From Tropicimonas isoalkanivorans (GTDB lineage Bacteria; Pseudomonadota; Alphaproteobacteria; Rhodobacterales; Rhodobacteraceae), in the NCBI RefSeq assembly GCF_900112335.1, contig NZ_FOLG01000019.1, positions 1-61,979 on the forward strand: a stretch of DNA of 61,979 nucleotides, in the 5' to 3' direction. The stretch's first letter is position 1, and the number at the start of each line of letters is the position of its first letter. Both the position numbers and the translations under genes were made by a program. The notes under the pieces were generated by a model. The model was not told the DNA's origin. It did no database searches and worked only from the letters and a program-made list of their open reading frames with translations. Positions 30,285 through 40,641 of this stretch are shown here, in pieces.

Positions 30285-31007
30285 TCAGTCCGTCGCGAAG
30301 CAGTAGATCAGGCCGACGCCGCCCGTCTTCGGCAAATCCGCCTCGCCGCATCCGGCTGTGCCGTGAGACGAATTCCATGACACCATGCTCTTGGACTCGT
30401 TCAGGCCAGCGCGGTCATGGTGGCCGACGATGGCAGAGCCTTCGCCATTGCTGGTCCAGTTTTTGCAGGTGGTGTCGGCGCCTTCGGACGTCAGTTGGCC
30501 GGCCGTTGAGTAATGGCCATTGAAGTCCGATCCGGTCAGGATGTCGTGTTCCAGCGGCTCATCTCCTCCGCGCCCGTTGATCGGATTGCCGGTCTCGTCC
30601 AGCGCGGTTTCGAGGTTGATGTTGTTGTTCTCCGAATGCAGGTCCTCCACGTCCTTTGCGATCATCACCCCTTTGGCGTTGTGCCATGGGCCGGTCCCGA
30701 TCCGGTCCCGCGCGCTGACGCCGTTGACGATCGTGGGCGTTTCGCCGCTGCGGTCTATGAACATGCTCGTGCTGAGATAGGCTGCCCACGTGCGTGTGGA
30801 GCCGGCGGCCTCAGCAAGAGCGGTGCAGTGCGCGTCGGCGCCCTCCAAGCCGCCGAAATTGGCGCCGTCGCCGGACCCTCGGCTGCTGACGAAGAACGAC
30901 ATCTGGTTGGCGTCGTTCGCCGATTGAGCACTGCTGCTGGCTACGCCAACAATTGTCACCAGCGAGCCTGCCGCGAAAAAGGCTGTGCGATGTAACATTC
31001 TAAGCAT
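30285..31007 (-). CDS. secreted lectin-like (endostatin-fold-like) protein
   Basis: A 240-residue exported protein. The signal peptide is MLRMLHRTAFFAAGSLVTIV onward, ending near SSSAQS. The mature part shows a pattern seen in C-type-lectin/endostatin-like bacterial proteins: GLEGADAHCTALAEAAG, TWAAYLSTS, ARDRIGTGPWHNAKGVMIA, LTSEGADTTCKNWTS, VSWNSSHGTAGC and a final GLIYCFA, with several Cys for disulfides. Ligand and role are unknown. An ATG at 30998 is an alternative start. It lies 3' of the small barrel protein gene on the same strand. Confidence 0.55.
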   Translation of the reverse strand: MLRMLHRTAFFAAGSLVTIVGVASSSAQSANDANQMSFFVSSRGSGDGANFGGLEGADAHCTALAEAAGSTRTWAAYLSTSMFIDRSGETPTIVNGVSARDRIGTGPWHNAKGVMIAKDVEDLHSENNNINLETALDETGNPINGRGGDEPLEHDILTGSDFNGHYSTAGQLTSEGADTTCKNWTSNGEGSAIVGHHDRAGLNESKSMVSWNSSHGTAGCGEADLPKTGGVGLIYCFATD

Positions 31008-31082
31008 GCGGGCCTCCCCCCTATGAAACTCCAATGTAAATAATCCAGCGGTCCGACTTTCTTCTGGCATGACGCGGCCCCA

Positions 31083-31556
31083 TCAGGGGAGCGTCACCTC
31101 GCCGGTCACGTTATTGGTGTAGACCCCCTGATCGTCGCTGCCCGCGTCGAAGCGTCCGCCGCCGGTGGCGGATTCCCACTTTCCGGAGCCACCGACGATC
31201 TCCCAGGTTCCCTGGGTGCGGCCCTCGGAACTCATTCCGTCCGCCGTCCAGCCGATAACGGCCATCTCGCCGTCCTGATCCGTGTAATGGCAATTGCCGC
31301 CACCCGAGACGGTGCCAGCATTGACCAGGATCGAGCCGAAGCAGTCTCCCTTGAACGACTCCATCGGATTGTCCGGGTTCCCGCCTTCGAAGCCGGAGTA
31401 TTGCGTGGTGGCGTGGACGACCACGAGGTCGTCACGAACCGACATTGGCGTGTTCGCCGCGGTTCCTTGCCCCGTTCCCGATACGTCGAATGTCTCGGCC
31501 ACTGCGGGTGTGCCAAACCCCACAAGAACGATCACGGCAACCTGAATGAGCTTCAT
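31083..31556 (-). CDS. small secreted beta-barrel protein of unknown function
   Basis: A 157-residue protein with a clear signal peptide (MKLIQVAVIVLVGFGTPAVA). The mature part is all beta in character, with GGGNCHYTDQDGEMAVIGW and GTWEIVGGSGKWESATGGG. That alternation is reminiscent of allene-oxide-cyclase/dirigent-like barrels, but I do not recognise the family with confidence. The ATG at 31556 has a strong G-rich ribosome site (GGAAGGGGGGAC). It precedes the lectin-like gene with about 75 bases between them. Confidence 0.6.
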   Translation of the reverse strand: MKLIQVAVIVLVGFGTPAVAETFDVSGTGQGTAANTPMSVRDDLVVVHATTQYSGFEGGNPDNPMESFKGDCFGSILVNAGTVSGGGNCHYTDQDGEMAVIGWTADGMSSEGRTQGTWEIVGGSGKWESATGGGRFDAGSDDQGVYTNNVTGEVTLP

Positions 31557-31738
31557 GAGTCCCCCCTTCCGAAAAACCGGCCTGATGATGGCCGATCCGG
31601 GGAGTTTACCACAGGTCACCCGTTTCCCGAGACTGACGCTTCAGACGGCCTCGTTCCCCGTCGCAAAGGGCGACCCGGCTAGCTCTCCGAGGCCTGGTTG
31701 GAGACGGGGTGTTGGCCCGCTTCCATTCTTTGTCAGGG

Positions 31739-33325
31739 TCACTGCATTGCCTTGCTCATGAAGTCCTCGACGATGTTCGACATGTCGAAGGATGCGCCGC
31801 CCTGTACCGGCGGGTAGTCGGCAAGCGACTGCAGGTGCTGACCCATCAGCACGTTCATCGGTTGGATCAGCCAGGACACCTTCTGCATGAGGTGGCCATA
31901 GGCGTCCGTGCTGTCATAGCTCTCGAACGGGTCCATGCGGATGTTAAAGACCATCGGCGCCGTGCGCGCCTCGATGGTGTCGTAGTAGTCCTCCTTGGTT
32001 GAGAAGTGGAACTTCCACGGCCCCATCCGCACCGCCATCAGCTTGCTCTCGTAGTAGTAGAAGAGGCTGTTGCGGCTCGAACGCTCCTGCTCGCCCTCCC
32101 AGTAGGCGAGGTTGTCCACGCCGTCGATATACTGTTGCTTCTCTTCCAACACCTCTGCGTTGACATCCTCGATGCCGGCCGCGGCGGCCAGAGTCGTGAA
32201 CATGTCCTGGTGCTGCTGGATGCCGTTCAGGACCTCACCTTCAGGGAAACGTCCCGGCCAACGGATCATCGACGGCACGCGCACGCCGCCTTCGTAGGTG
32301 GTCATCTTTTCGCCGCGGAACGGCGTGGTGCCACCGTGCGGCCAGGAATTGTGCTCCGGCCCGTTGTCGGTCGAGTACCAGACGATGGTGTTGTCGGCGA
32401 GGCCATGCTCGTCCAGCCAGTCAAGGACCAGCCCGATGTCGTGGTCATGCTGGAGCATGCCGGACCCGTAGAGGTCGGCCTCCGACGTGTATTCCTCGGC
32501 CGCATAGCGCCATTCGTCATTAAGCCGCGTGTAGAGATGCATCCGGCTTGTGTTCAGCCAGACGAAGAACGGCTCGCCCGCTTCATTGGCCCTCGCCATG
32601 AAGTCGACGGCCATCGGGATCATCTCGCCCGCGTCGAAATCCTTCATGCGCTCCTGTGTCAGGGGCCCGGTATCCTCGATGGTCTGCTTGCCGACCCTGC
32701 CGAAGCGCGGCATCTCCGTCGGGTCGTCTTCCTCAGTGGCGAAGGTGTGCAGCACGCCGCGGGTGCCGAACTGTGCTTCATATTCCTCAAGACTGCCGGA
32801 GAACGCCTCGCCGAAGTTCTGGTAGTCACGCTGCTCGGCCTCTTCCTGTGTGTTCAGGTGGTATAGGTTGCCGAAGAACTCGTCGAAGCCGTGGACAGTC
32901 GGCAGGTGTTCGTTTCGGTCGCCAAGGTGGTTCTTGCCGAACTGCCCGGTGCGGTAGCCGATCTCTTTCAGCTCCTCGGCCAGCGTCGGCGATGCCGACT
33001 GCAACCCGAGCGGGGAGCCGGGCTGACCGACGGTCGTCATGCCAGAGCGGATCGGGTACTGGCCTGTGATGAAGGCGGCGCGACCGGCGGTACAGCTCGG
33101 CTGCGCATAGTGGTCAGTGAAGCGAATGCCCTCCTCGGCGATCCGGTCGATGTTAGGCGTGGTGTAGCCCATCGTGCCCATCCCGTAGGCCGACACGTTC
33201 TGCCATCCGATATCATCCCCCCAGATGACGAGGATGTTCGGCCGCTTTTCTTGCTCCTGCGCCACGGATGGCGCCGCGAGCCCCAGCAGGCTGAGGGTTA
33301 GTATCAGAACATGAGTCCTCCCCAT
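31739..33325 (-). CDS. exported arylsulfatase
   Basis: A 528-residue sulfatase with a signal peptide (residues 1-22, [15 protein letters not shown]). The metal site begins at WGDDIGWQN, and the formylglycine motif is Cys78-Thr-Ala-Gly-Arg82 (CTAGR, a C-x-A-x-R variant of the usual C-x-P-S-R). Further conserved points are FGKNHLGD, the HD in [14 protein letters not shown], and [21 protein letters not shown]. The enzyme needs a maturase to convert Cys78; none is seen in the window. Substrate may be a marine sulfated polysaccharide (inference). The ATG at 33325 was chosen at the signal peptide. Confidence 0.9.
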   Translation of the reverse strand: MGRTHVLILTLSLLGLAAPSVAQEQEKRPNILVIWGDDIGWQNVSAYGMGTMGYTTPNIDRIAEEGIRFTDHYAQPSCTAGRAAFITGQYPIRSGMTTVGQPGSPLGLQSASPTLAEELKEIGYRTGQFGKNHLGDRNEHLPTVHGFDEFFGNLYHLNTQEEAEQRDYQNFGEAFSGSLEEYEAQFGTRGVLHTFATEEDDPTEMPRFGRVGKQTIEDTGPLTQERMKDFDAGEMIPMAVDFMARANEAGEPFFVWLNTSRMHLYTRLNDEWRYAAEEYTSEADLYGSGMLQHDHDIGLVLDWLDEHGLADNTIVWYSTDNGPEHNSWPHGGTTPFRGEKMTTYEGGVRVPSMIRWPGRFPEGEVLNGIQQHQDMFTTLAAAAGIEDVNAEVLEEKQQYIDGVDNLAYWEGEQERSSRNSLFYYYESKLMAVRMGPWKFHFSTKEDYYDTIEARTAPMVFNIRMDPFESYDSTDAYGHLMQKVSWLIQPMNVLMGQHLQSLADYPPVQGGASFDMSNIVEDFMSKAMQ

Positions 33326-33670
33326 GACTATTCTCCTTTTCGGCAAAAAACTTGGAATCGAAAGTATCGACCAGTGTAGCACACGCGCATTGGATCGGGC
33401 CAAACCGATCCCAGAAGTGGGCGCGCACCGGGAAGCCGTCACTTGCCTATTAATAGGGCGTCCGAGTGCTCGGGATTATTTCTTAACGTGACCCAAGTTT
33501 CGGGCAAATTTCCCGATTTTCATGCCGTCAAGTACAATCGGAACAAACGTGTGGACAGAAAGTACTACTTGCCATAGCGCTTGGATCTGCGTCGGTTTTT
33601 TCGCGCCGAGTCCAAGGGGCACAGTAAGCCGGATGGGCATTATGGTTTTGAGATTCTGGAGTTGTAACGA
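33326..33670. other. divergent intergenic region before the polysaccharide cluster
   Basis: About 345 bases without a gene between the sulfatase start and the cytidylyltransferase start. It is A+T-richer than its neighbours. A weak hairpin followed by T (TCGGG at 33500-33504 with CCCGA at 33512-33516, then TTTT) could be a leader attenuator for the plus-strand cluster. Confidence 0.4.
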
Positions 33671-34453
33671 TTGAAAGTTGCTTTGCTTGCCGGTGGCAAG
33701 GGAACGCGCCTTGCCGAAGAAACATCCATCCGCCCCAAGCCAATGGTCGAGATCGGTGGGCGTCCGCTCCTGTGGCACATCATGATGCACTACACGCAGT
33801 ACGGCCACCACGAGTTCGTGATCGCGCTTGGCTATCTGGGTGATTACATCAAGAAATACTTCGCCGACTATGCCACGCTGACCGGCAACCTCACCATCGA
33901 GATGGAGCCAGGAAAGCCGTCCGTCGTGACGCGGCAGGAAGAGTTGCATGAACCCTGGATGATCGACCTGGTCGAGACCGGGATGGAAACTCTCACCGGC
34001 GGTCGGATCAAGCGGTTGAAGGACTACCTCGGCAACGAGACCTTCATGCTGACCTGGGGGGATGGCCTCTCCAACGTCGATTTCGACGCGCTTCTGACGT
34101 TCCACCGCGCGCATGGGAAATTGGCAACGATCACGGCCGTGCGCCCACCGGCGCGGTACGGACATATGAAGTTCAATGGCGACCGGGTGGCCAGCTTCGA
34201 AGAGAAGCCTCAGACCGCGGAGGGCTGGATCAACGGCGCCTTCTTCGTCCTGGAGCCTGCCGTTCTCGACTATATCGACGGCGACGACGTCATGTTCGAG
34301 CATGCGCCGTTGCAACGCTTGGCCGCCGATGGTCAGCTCATGGCGTACAAGCACACCGGATTCTGGGCCGCCGTCGATACGCTGCGCGAAAAGCAGGTGC
34401 TGCAAAACATGTGGGAAGCCGGCGACAGGCCGTGGGCAACCTGGGAGAAGTGA
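33671..34453 (+). CDS. rfbF: glucose-1-phosphate cytidylyltransferase
   Basis: A 260-residue nucleotidyltransferase that joins CTP and glucose-1-phosphate into CDP-glucose, the entry to CDP-deoxysugars. The signature [28 protein letters not shown] and [30 protein letters not shown] are characteristic of RfbF/DdhA. The start is a TTG at 33671, fixed by the conserved MKVALLAGG beginning. The next gene starts 1 base after its stop. No CDP-glucose 4,6-dehydratase (rfbG) follows, so the next step must be done by the fused epimerase or elsewhere. Confidence 0.92.
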   Translation: MKVALLAGGKGTRLAEETSIRPKPMVEIGGRPLLWHIMMHYTQYGHHEFVIALGYLGDYIKKYFADYATLTGNLTIEMEPGKPSVVTRQEELHEPWMIDLVETGMETLTGGRIKRLKDYLGNETFMLTWGDGLSNVDFDALLTFHRAHGKLATITAVRPPARYGHMKFNGDRVASFEEKPQTAEGWINGAFFVLEPAVLDYIDGDDVMFEHAPLQRLAADGQLMAYKHTGFWAAVDTLREKQVLQNMWEAGDRPWATWEK

Positions 34454-34454
34454 C

Positions 34455-36749
34455 GTGCGCGTTCTCGTAACCGGCAATCGGGGGTACATCGGAACAATCC
34501 TGACCCCCATGCTCGAGGCGCGGGGGCATCGCGTCTTCGGCCTCGACAGCGATATATTCGAACGCTGCACCTTTGCGCCCGGCGGCGCCGTGCCAAGCAT
34601 TCCGACATTGCGGAAGGATATCCGGGACGTCGTGCCGGAGGACTTCATCGGTATCGATGCCGTGCTGCACCTCGCGGCATTGTCCAACGACCCACTGGGG
34701 AACTTCCGCCCGGAGGCGACCTACGACATCAACCATGCAGGCACGATGCGGGTGGCGGAAGCGGCGAAGACCGCGGGCGTCCGCCGCTTCGTGTTTTCCT
34801 CGTCGTGCAGCAATTACGGGGCTGCCGGCGACGACATGCTGGACGAAACGGCGGCGCTCAATCCCGTGACGCCCTACGGCGAGTCGAAGGTCCGCTCCGA
34901 GCGGGATCTTGCGACGCTTGCGGACGAGCGCTTCTGCCCGACGTTCCTGCGCAGTGCCACCGCCTATGGCGTGTCACCACGTCTGCGGTTCGACCTCGTG
35001 CTGAACAACCTGGTGGCTCACGCAGTGACCGCGGGCGAAATCTTCATGAAATCGGATGGGACGCCCTGGCGGCCGATCGTTCATATCGAGGACATCGCCC
35101 GGGCGTTCTGCGCGACGCTTGAAGCGGACGAGGACGTCATCCGCAACGAGGCGTTCAACGTCGGCATAACGGAGCAGAACTACCGCATTTCCGAACTGGC
35201 GGAGATCGTGGCCGACGTCGTTCCCAACGCCCGCATTACCTACGCGGAGGACGCGGGCCCGGACCTACGCTGCTACCGCGTGTCCTGCGACAAGATCCGC
35301 GCCGCGATGCCTTGGTTCGAGCCGCAATGGGATGCGGTCAAGGGTGCCGAAGAGGTCTTTGCCGCCTGTCTCGCGGCGGGGTTGACCCGGGAGGATTTCG
35401 AGGGCGTTCCCTATCAGCGCATCGGTCACCTCCGGATGCTGACCTGGGAGGGCATCCTCAAAGATGACCTCCGCCATACCGCACCGGAGGCCATCGCGGC
35501 AGAGAGTTTCGCTGCCCGCGCGGCGGAAACGCCATGCGTCTCCTGTGAGAGCAAAGGGCTGATGCCGGTGGTGGACCTCGGCCTGATGCCGCGTTCGGAC
35601 GGACTTCTTGATGCCGCTGCCGCCGGCAATCAAGTTGGGATGCAGCCGCTGCGCGCCGCATTCTGCCCCGAATGCGCATTGCTTCAACTTCTGGAGACGC
35701 TGCCGCCGCAGGATATGTTCGGCTCCGACTACCTCTACTTCTCCTCCTATTCCGAAGATCTGCTGAAACACTCCCGCGAACATGCTCGGGATCTGATTTC
35801 CCGGCACGGTTTGGGTGCGGACGACCTCGTTGTCGAACTCGCCAGCAACGACGGCTATATGCTGCGCAATTTCGTCGAGGCGGGTGTGCCCGTTCTGGGG
35901 ATCGATCCGGCCGACAAGCAGGCCGAAGCCGCCCGCGCGATCGGCGTGGACACACTCTCGGAATTCTTCGGGCTGGACCTCGCTCGGTCTTTGGCCGGGC
36001 AGGGGAAGCAGGCCAGCCTGATACTGGCCAATAACGTCGTTGCCCATGTTCAGGACCAGAACGATTTCGTCGCCGGGATGCGGGCGCTGCTTAAAGACGG
36101 CGGAAACGTCGTGGTCGAGTTTCCATACGTGCGCGACCTGGTGGAAAAGAGCGAGTTCGACACGATCTACCACGAGCATCGCTGTTACTTCTCCGTCACC
36201 GGCGCGAAAAACTTGTTCGAGCGCCACGGTCTGATGCTGAACGACGTGAAGCGTGTGCCGATTCACGGTGGCTCGCTGCGGCTGACGTTCGGAACGGAGG
36301 CTCACCCAACGCCCGCCGTGGCCGAGATCCTTGCGGAGGAGGCTGCGCTAGGGATCGACAGCTTCGAGTATTACCGCGATTTCGGCGAGAAGGTCCGCGC
36401 CTTCCGCGAACAGGCGCGGAAGCTGGTGCTGGACCTCAAGCAATCCGGCATGCGGATCGCCGGCTACGGTGCCGCGGCCAAGGGAACGATCCTGCTGAAC
36501 TATTTGGGCCTGGATGAGCGGGTGCTGGATTACGTGGTGGACAAGAACCCCCACAAGCAAGGCAAGTACATGCCCGGCGTTACAATCGAGATTGGCCCGC
36601 CCGAACGCCTCCTGGAGGACAAACCGGATTACGTAATGATCCTTCCATGGAACTTCCGTGACGAGATCATCCGCCAGCAGGATGCGTATCTTGCCGGCGG
36701 CGGCCGCTTCATCGTACCCATCCCCGATCTGGAGGTCGTCTCCCGGTGA
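34455..36749 (+). CDS. fused NAD-dependent epimerase/dehydratase and sugar C-methyltransferase
   Basis: A 764-residue two-domain protein. Residues 1-340 are an extended SDR (nucleotide site GNRGYIG at 7-13, catalytic YGESK at 141-145, preceded by SSSCSNYG). Residues 355-764 are a full-length NDP-hexose C-methyltransferase, with zinc ligands CVSC (361-364) and CPEC (404-407), SAM site [12 protein letters not shown] (459-470) and the C-terminal [16 protein letters not shown]. These are usually separate proteins. It starts with GTG at 34455, one base after rfbF, and overlaps the next gene by 4 bases. Likely it converts and branches a CDP-sugar; the exact product is unknown. Confidence 0.85.
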   Translation: MRVLVTGNRGYIGTILTPMLEARGHRVFGLDSDIFERCTFAPGGAVPSIPTLRKDIRDVVPEDFIGIDAVLHLAALSNDPLGNFRPEATYDINHAGTMRVAEAAKTAGVRRFVFSSSCSNYGAAGDDMLDETAALNPVTPYGESKVRSERDLATLADERFCPTFLRSATAYGVSPRLRFDLVLNNLVAHAVTAGEIFMKSDGTPWRPIVHIEDIARAFCATLEADEDVIRNEAFNVGITEQNYRISELAEIVADVVPNARITYAEDAGPDLRCYRVSCDKIRAAMPWFEPQWDAVKGAEEVFAACLAAGLTREDFEGVPYQRIGHLRMLTWEGILKDDLRHTAPEAIAAESFAARAAETPCVSCESKGLMPVVDLGLMPRSDGLLDAAAAGNQVGMQPLRAAFCPECALLQLLETLPPQDMFGSDYLYFSSYSEDLLKHSREHARDLISRHGLGADDLVVELASNDGYMLRNFVEAGVPVLGIDPADKQAEAARAIGVDTLSEFFGLDLARSLAGQGKQASLILANNVVAHVQDQNDFVAGMRALLKDGGNVVVEFPYVRDLVEKSEFDTIYHEHRCYFSVTGAKNLFERHGLMLNDVKRVPIHGGSLRLTFGTEAHPTPAVAEILAEEAALGIDSFEYYRDFGEKVRAFREQARKLVLDLKQSGMRIAGYGAAAKGTILLNYLGLDERVLDYVVDKNPHKQGKYMPGVTIEIGPPERLLEDKPDYVMILPWNFRDEIIRQQDAYLAGGGRFIVPIPDLEVVSR

Positions 36750-37951
36750 TCGATGCGCCTATCGCGACGGCCAAGCCCAGGTCGGATTGTCCGGCCTGCG
36801 GCGGCGGTGCGTTAAAAAGCCTGCTGCATCTCCCCGCCATCCCGGTCCAGAGCTGCATCCTGCTGGACAGCGTTGAGGAGGGAGCAGCCTTTCCGCGGCA
36901 TGAGATGCGGCTGACCTTCTGCGAGGACTGCGGTTTCATCTTCAACGCCGCCTTCGACGAGCGGTTGATCGACTACGCTTCGACCACTGAGGAGTCGCAG
37001 CATTTCTCCGACACGTTCAACGCCTTCGCCAAGAAACTGGTGGAAGAGATCCTTGCCACCTGGAAACTGCAAGGGCGCAAGGTGCTGGAGATTGGTTGCG
37101 GCAAGGGCGATTTCCTGCGTGAGCTGTGCCTCGCGGTCCCCTGCGAGGCGCTTGGCATCGACCCCGGGTTCATCGAGGAACGGTTGAAGACGGTCGACGG
37201 CGGCTCCCTCCGGTTCCAGCGGGAATACTTCGAAACCGCAATGGTGGAGATGTGCCCAGACCTGGTAATTTGCCGGCATACGCTGGAGCATATCGGCGAG
37301 GTGCGCGGCATTGTGGACGATATTCTGCCGCTCGTCGCCGGCCGGCCCGATGCAGGGATCTTCTTTGAAACGCCCGACGTTGGGCGGGTGCTGCGTGAAG
37401 GGGCCTTTTGGGACATCTACTTCGAGCATTGCTCCTATTTTACCCCCGGCTCCCATGCCCGCCTTTTCCGCGCCGCGGGCTTCGACGTGACGGCGCTGCG
37501 GCTGGACTATGGGGAGCAGTACATCATCCAGCACGCCCGCCCGGCCAACGGCGCGCAGACGGCGGCATTGCCCGCGGAGGAACCGATGCATGAGCTTTCC
37601 GCGCTTGCGGCGGCCTTCCCGGCCAAGGTTGCCGAGGTCATGACCTACTGGCGGGAGTTCGTCACCAGCCGACACCGCGACGGCAAGCGCATCGCCGTCT
37701 GGGGAGGGGGATCGAAGTGCGTGAGCTTCCTGACCTCGCTCGGCCTCGGCCCGGAAATCGCCCAGGTGATCGACATAAATCCCTTCAAACAGAACCGCTT
37801 TCTGCCCGGCGCCGGCATACAGGTGCGTGCACCGGAGGCGCTGGCAGAGAGCCCGCCGGATACGGTCATCGTAATGAACCCTGTCTATCTCGACGAAATC
37901 GGGCGTAGTCTTGCCGGGATGGGCCTCTCGCCGGAAATGGTTGCCGTCTAG
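36746..37951 (+). CDS. NDP-hexose C-methyltransferase, second copy
   Basis: A 401-residue SAM-dependent methyltransferase of the same class as the C-terminal half of the previous protein. It has N-terminal zinc ligands (CPACGG and CEDCGF), SAM site [30 protein letters not shown], and the C-terminal domain [19 protein letters not shown]. It begins with GTG overlapping the previous stop as GTGA. Two such enzymes in a row suggest two branching methyl groups or two sugars. The acceptor cannot be read from sequence. Confidence 0.85.
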   Translation: MIDAPIATAKPRSDCPACGGGALKSLLHLPAIPVQSCILLDSVEEGAAFPRHEMRLTFCEDCGFIFNAAFDERLIDYASTTEESQHFSDTFNAFAKKLVEEILATWKLQGRKVLEIGCGKGDFLRELCLAVPCEALGIDPGFIEERLKTVDGGSLRFQREYFETAMVEMCPDLVICRHTLEHIGEVRGIVDDILPLVAGRPDAGIFFETPDVGRVLREGAFWDIYFEHCSYFTPGSHARLFRAAGFDVTALRLDYGEQYIIQHARPANGAQTAALPAEEPMHELSALAAAFPAKVAEVMTYWREFVTSRHRDGKRIAVWGGGSKCVSFLTSLGLGPEIAQVIDINPFKQNRFLPGAGIQVRAPEALAESPPDTVIVMNPVYLDEIGRSLAGMGLSPEMVAV

Positions 37952-37962
37952 CGGCGCGGAGA

Positions 37963-39480
37963 GTGGCAAAAGGGTACGGAATGGCGACGACCGGCATGGC
38001 GGATACCGAGACCCCCGGCGAACCAGTGCAGGCCGAGGCGTCGGTACTGAACCAGTCGGTCGCGAAGAACATGGCCATCGTGGTCGCCGGCAAGGCGATC
38101 GCCGTGGTCGCCGGGGTCGCGGCAACGGTCCTGACGACGCGCCATCTCGGGCCAGCGGACTACGGACGGTATCGTGAGGTCCTGAACTACGTGATCTTCG
38201 GTTCCGTGTTCGTGGATCTCGGGCTCTACATGATCCTGTTGCGGGAACTCGGAAAGCCGGGCGATCACTCCCGCTACCTCGGCGCCGCGATGGCTCTGCG
38301 CCTCCTCGCGACCGGGGCGGCGCTCTTCGCGGCGTCCCTCGCGGGGCTGTTTCTGCTTGAGGACCCGGTGGTTCGCACGGGCATGTTCGTCGGCGCTGTC
38401 TATTTCACCGCCTACCAGGCAAGCGAATTGCTCATTGCGGTGTTCCAGCGACATCTGCGCCAGGACCGGCAGGTCATGGCGGAGATTTTCGGTAGCATCG
38501 CGCTCGTCGCCCTTACCGTGCTGGTCGTGGCGCTCGGCGGCGGCGCGGTGGGGATGCTGGCGGCGCTGGCGGGGTCCGCTGCGGTTACGCTGGCGCTTGC
38601 GTGGCGGTGGGCGGCGTTGCTCGAACCGTTCCGCCCGCTTGTCGACCCCGCATACTGGCGGCACCTCGTGGCCGAAGGTCTTCCGTTTGCGGGTTCGCGC
38701 ATTCTCCTGATCGTCATCATCCGGGGCGACATGCTGGTGATGGCATTGACGCAACCGTCACGGGCCCTTGGGCTCTACGGGATCCCCACCAAGATCTTCG
38801 AGATCGTGACCTCCATGCCGCCGCAATTCTCCGGCCTGCTGATGTCGAGCTTCACGGAAGCCGCCGCGCGGCGGGACGTCGCGCAACTCTCGCGAAACCT
38901 GAGCGAGGCCTTGTCGGTCATGCTGTGGTTCGGCATCGGTGTGGTGCTGACGACCACGGTGTTTGCCGAGGAGATCGTGGTTCTAATCGGCGGTCGCGCT
39001 TTTTCCGGCGCCCGCGACGCCATGGTCGTGATCGGCCCGGCAATGGCCTTTTCGGCGGTCGCGAGCGTTCTCCGTTTCGCGTTGGCTGCCTTGGAACGGC
39101 AACGGCACCTGCTCATGCTCGATGTTGCCGCTGCCGCCATCGCCTTTGGTCTTTTTTTGCTACTGATCCCGATTTATTCCGGGGTGGGTGCGGCGGTCGC
39201 CCGAACGGCGGTGGAGGCGTTCACGCTCGCCGGTATGGGCCTCTTGGCCCATCGCGCTGGTATCCGGTTTCCGGTTGCGGGCACGCTCTTCGCGACGGCG
39301 GTGGCCGGTGTCGCGGGTGCGTTGGCGATGGCCAGTCTGGCGCGGGCGACCGGCCTCTGGTGGCTAGGCTTTCTGCTCGGCGGCGTGCTCTACAGCCTCG
39401 TTGCGATTGCCACGGGCCTCCTGCCAAGGGCGCGGATTCTGGGCTGGCTGCGCGCCAAGTTCGCCCCGCATCGAAGTTAG
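37963..39480 (+). CDS. polysaccharide flippase, MATE/Wzx-like
   Basis: A 505-residue integral membrane protein with about 12-14 hydrophobic segments. The first helices include NMAIVVAGKAIAVVAGVAATVLTTRHLGPADYGRY, the pattern of the oligosaccharide flippase family, which moves lipid-linked glycans across the inner membrane. It starts with GTG at 37963, or ATG at 37981 (6 residues later). It follows the second methyltransferase by 11 bases, so the cluster from rfbF to here is probably one operon. Confidence 0.88.
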   Translation: MAKGYGMATTGMADTETPGEPVQAEASVLNQSVAKNMAIVVAGKAIAVVAGVAATVLTTRHLGPADYGRYREVLNYVIFGSVFVDLGLYMILLRELGKPGDHSRYLGAAMALRLLATGAALFAASLAGLFLLEDPVVRTGMFVGAVYFTAYQASELLIAVFQRHLRQDRQVMAEIFGSIALVALTVLVVALGGGAVGMLAALAGSAAVTLALAWRWAALLEPFRPLVDPAYWRHLVAEGLPFAGSRILLIVIIRGDMLVMALTQPSRALGLYGIPTKIFEIVTSMPPQFSGLLMSSFTEAAARRDVAQLSRNLSEALSVMLWFGIGVVLTTTVFAEEIVVLIGGRAFSGARDAMVVIGPAMAFSAVASVLRFALAALERQRHLLMLDVAAAAIAFGLFLLLIPIYSGVGAAVARTAVEAFTLAGMGLLAHRAGIRFPVAGTLFATAVAGVAGALAMASLARATGLWWLGFLLGGVLYSLVAIATGLLPRARILGWLRAKFAPHRS

Positions 39481-39639
39481 TGGTCGATGGAGGAAGAATT
39501 TTACGATTATTAACGCGGATTCATTGCAGAAGCATAAAGAATCGTAACTACTGGCTTATACCTGAAAAGTGAACCCACCCTCCCAGAGGCGGAATTATTG
39601 CCGGGTCGCGGTTCGTCATTTGTCATCGGGGAAACCAAG

Positions 39640-40641
39640 ATGAGCGCCCTTGACGAGTATCCTGCAAAAGCTTCGGCGGAAGCAAGAGCGGCACCTGCCG
39701 TGAGCATTGGAATCCCGGTCTACAACGGGGAAAACTATCTGGAGGAAGCGATCACATCAGCGCTCCGCCAAACAGCCGGCGACCTCGAAGTCCTGGTCTG
39801 TGATAACGCGTCGACCGATCGAACCCCTGAGATTGTCCGGGATTTGGCCGCGAGTGACCCGCGCGTCACCTACCTCCGGAACGAGACGAACATCGGCGCG
39901 GCGCGGAACTACAATCGTGTCTGGGATGCGGGACGTGGCCGGTACTTCAAGTGGCTCGCCCATGACGACCGGATGAAGCCGGAGTACCTGGAACGGATGG
40001 TTGCCGTGCTCGACGACCGTCCGGAGGTCGTGCTGTGCAACAGCCGTGTGGACTACATCGATGCCGAGGGGCACGTGTTTGACCAGTATGACGGCATTCT
40101 CGCCGAGGCCGACCACGTTCGCCCGTCCGACCGCTTCGCGGCAATCGTTCTCAAATCCCATTCCTGCGTCGATTTCTTCGGCCTCGTGCGGCGCTCCGCA
40201 ATGGAAAACTCGCTGCTGCATGGGACCTTCCACGGGGCCGACCGGGCGTTTCTCGCCCAGATGGCGCTTCGCGGAGGTTTCGTCCATCTGGCAGAACCTC
40301 TCGTGGAGATGCGGGAGCATCCCAACCGGTACACGCGGCAGAACCTTTCGGTGCAAGCCCGCCAGACGTGGCACGACGGCGAGCGCGGGCGGCGCTTCGA
40401 GGTGCCATCCTTGATTCTCTACCGGAAATACCAGGAGATTGTCGCGCGGGAGGCGTCTCTGGCGCCGGAGGAAAGGAGACGGTGCAACACGGTCCTCGCT
40501 AAGTGGTGGTTCACCAACTGGAATATGGTGCGCGTGGCCGTCGATGGCTTCTCTAACGTTTTCCCCGGCATCACCACCGTTGCCGAGAACGTCAAGGTGC
40601 GCGCGTTCGGCGCCGCACCCGGTCATTTCACGAAGCGATGA
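39640..40641 (+). CDS. glycosyltransferase family 2
   Basis: A 333-residue GT-A glycosyltransferase. VSIGIPVYNGENYLEEAI, VLVCDNASTDRTPEIV and the acidic metal site around KWLAHDDRMKPEYLE mark the family 2 fold, which adds a sugar to a growing glycan on the cytoplasmic side. The ATG at 39640 has GGGGAAACC upstream and was chosen over an in-frame start at 39598. About 160 bases separate it from the flippase, so it may begin a second transcript. It overlaps the next glycosyltransferase by 4 bases. Confidence 0.88.
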   Translation: MSALDEYPAKASAEARAAPAVSIGIPVYNGENYLEEAITSALRQTAGDLEVLVCDNASTDRTPEIVRDLAASDPRVTYLRNETNIGAARNYNRVWDAGRGRYFKWLAHDDRMKPEYLERMVAVLDDRPEVVLCNSRVDYIDAEGHVFDQYDGILAEADHVRPSDRFAAIVLKSHSCVDFFGLVRRSAMENSLLHGTFHGADRAFLAQMALRGGFVHLAEPLVEMREHPNRYTRQNLSVQARQTWHDGERGRRFEVPSLILYRKYQEIVAREASLAPEERRRCNTVLAKWWFTNWNMVRVAVDGFSNVFPGITTVAENVKVRAFGAAPGHFTKR

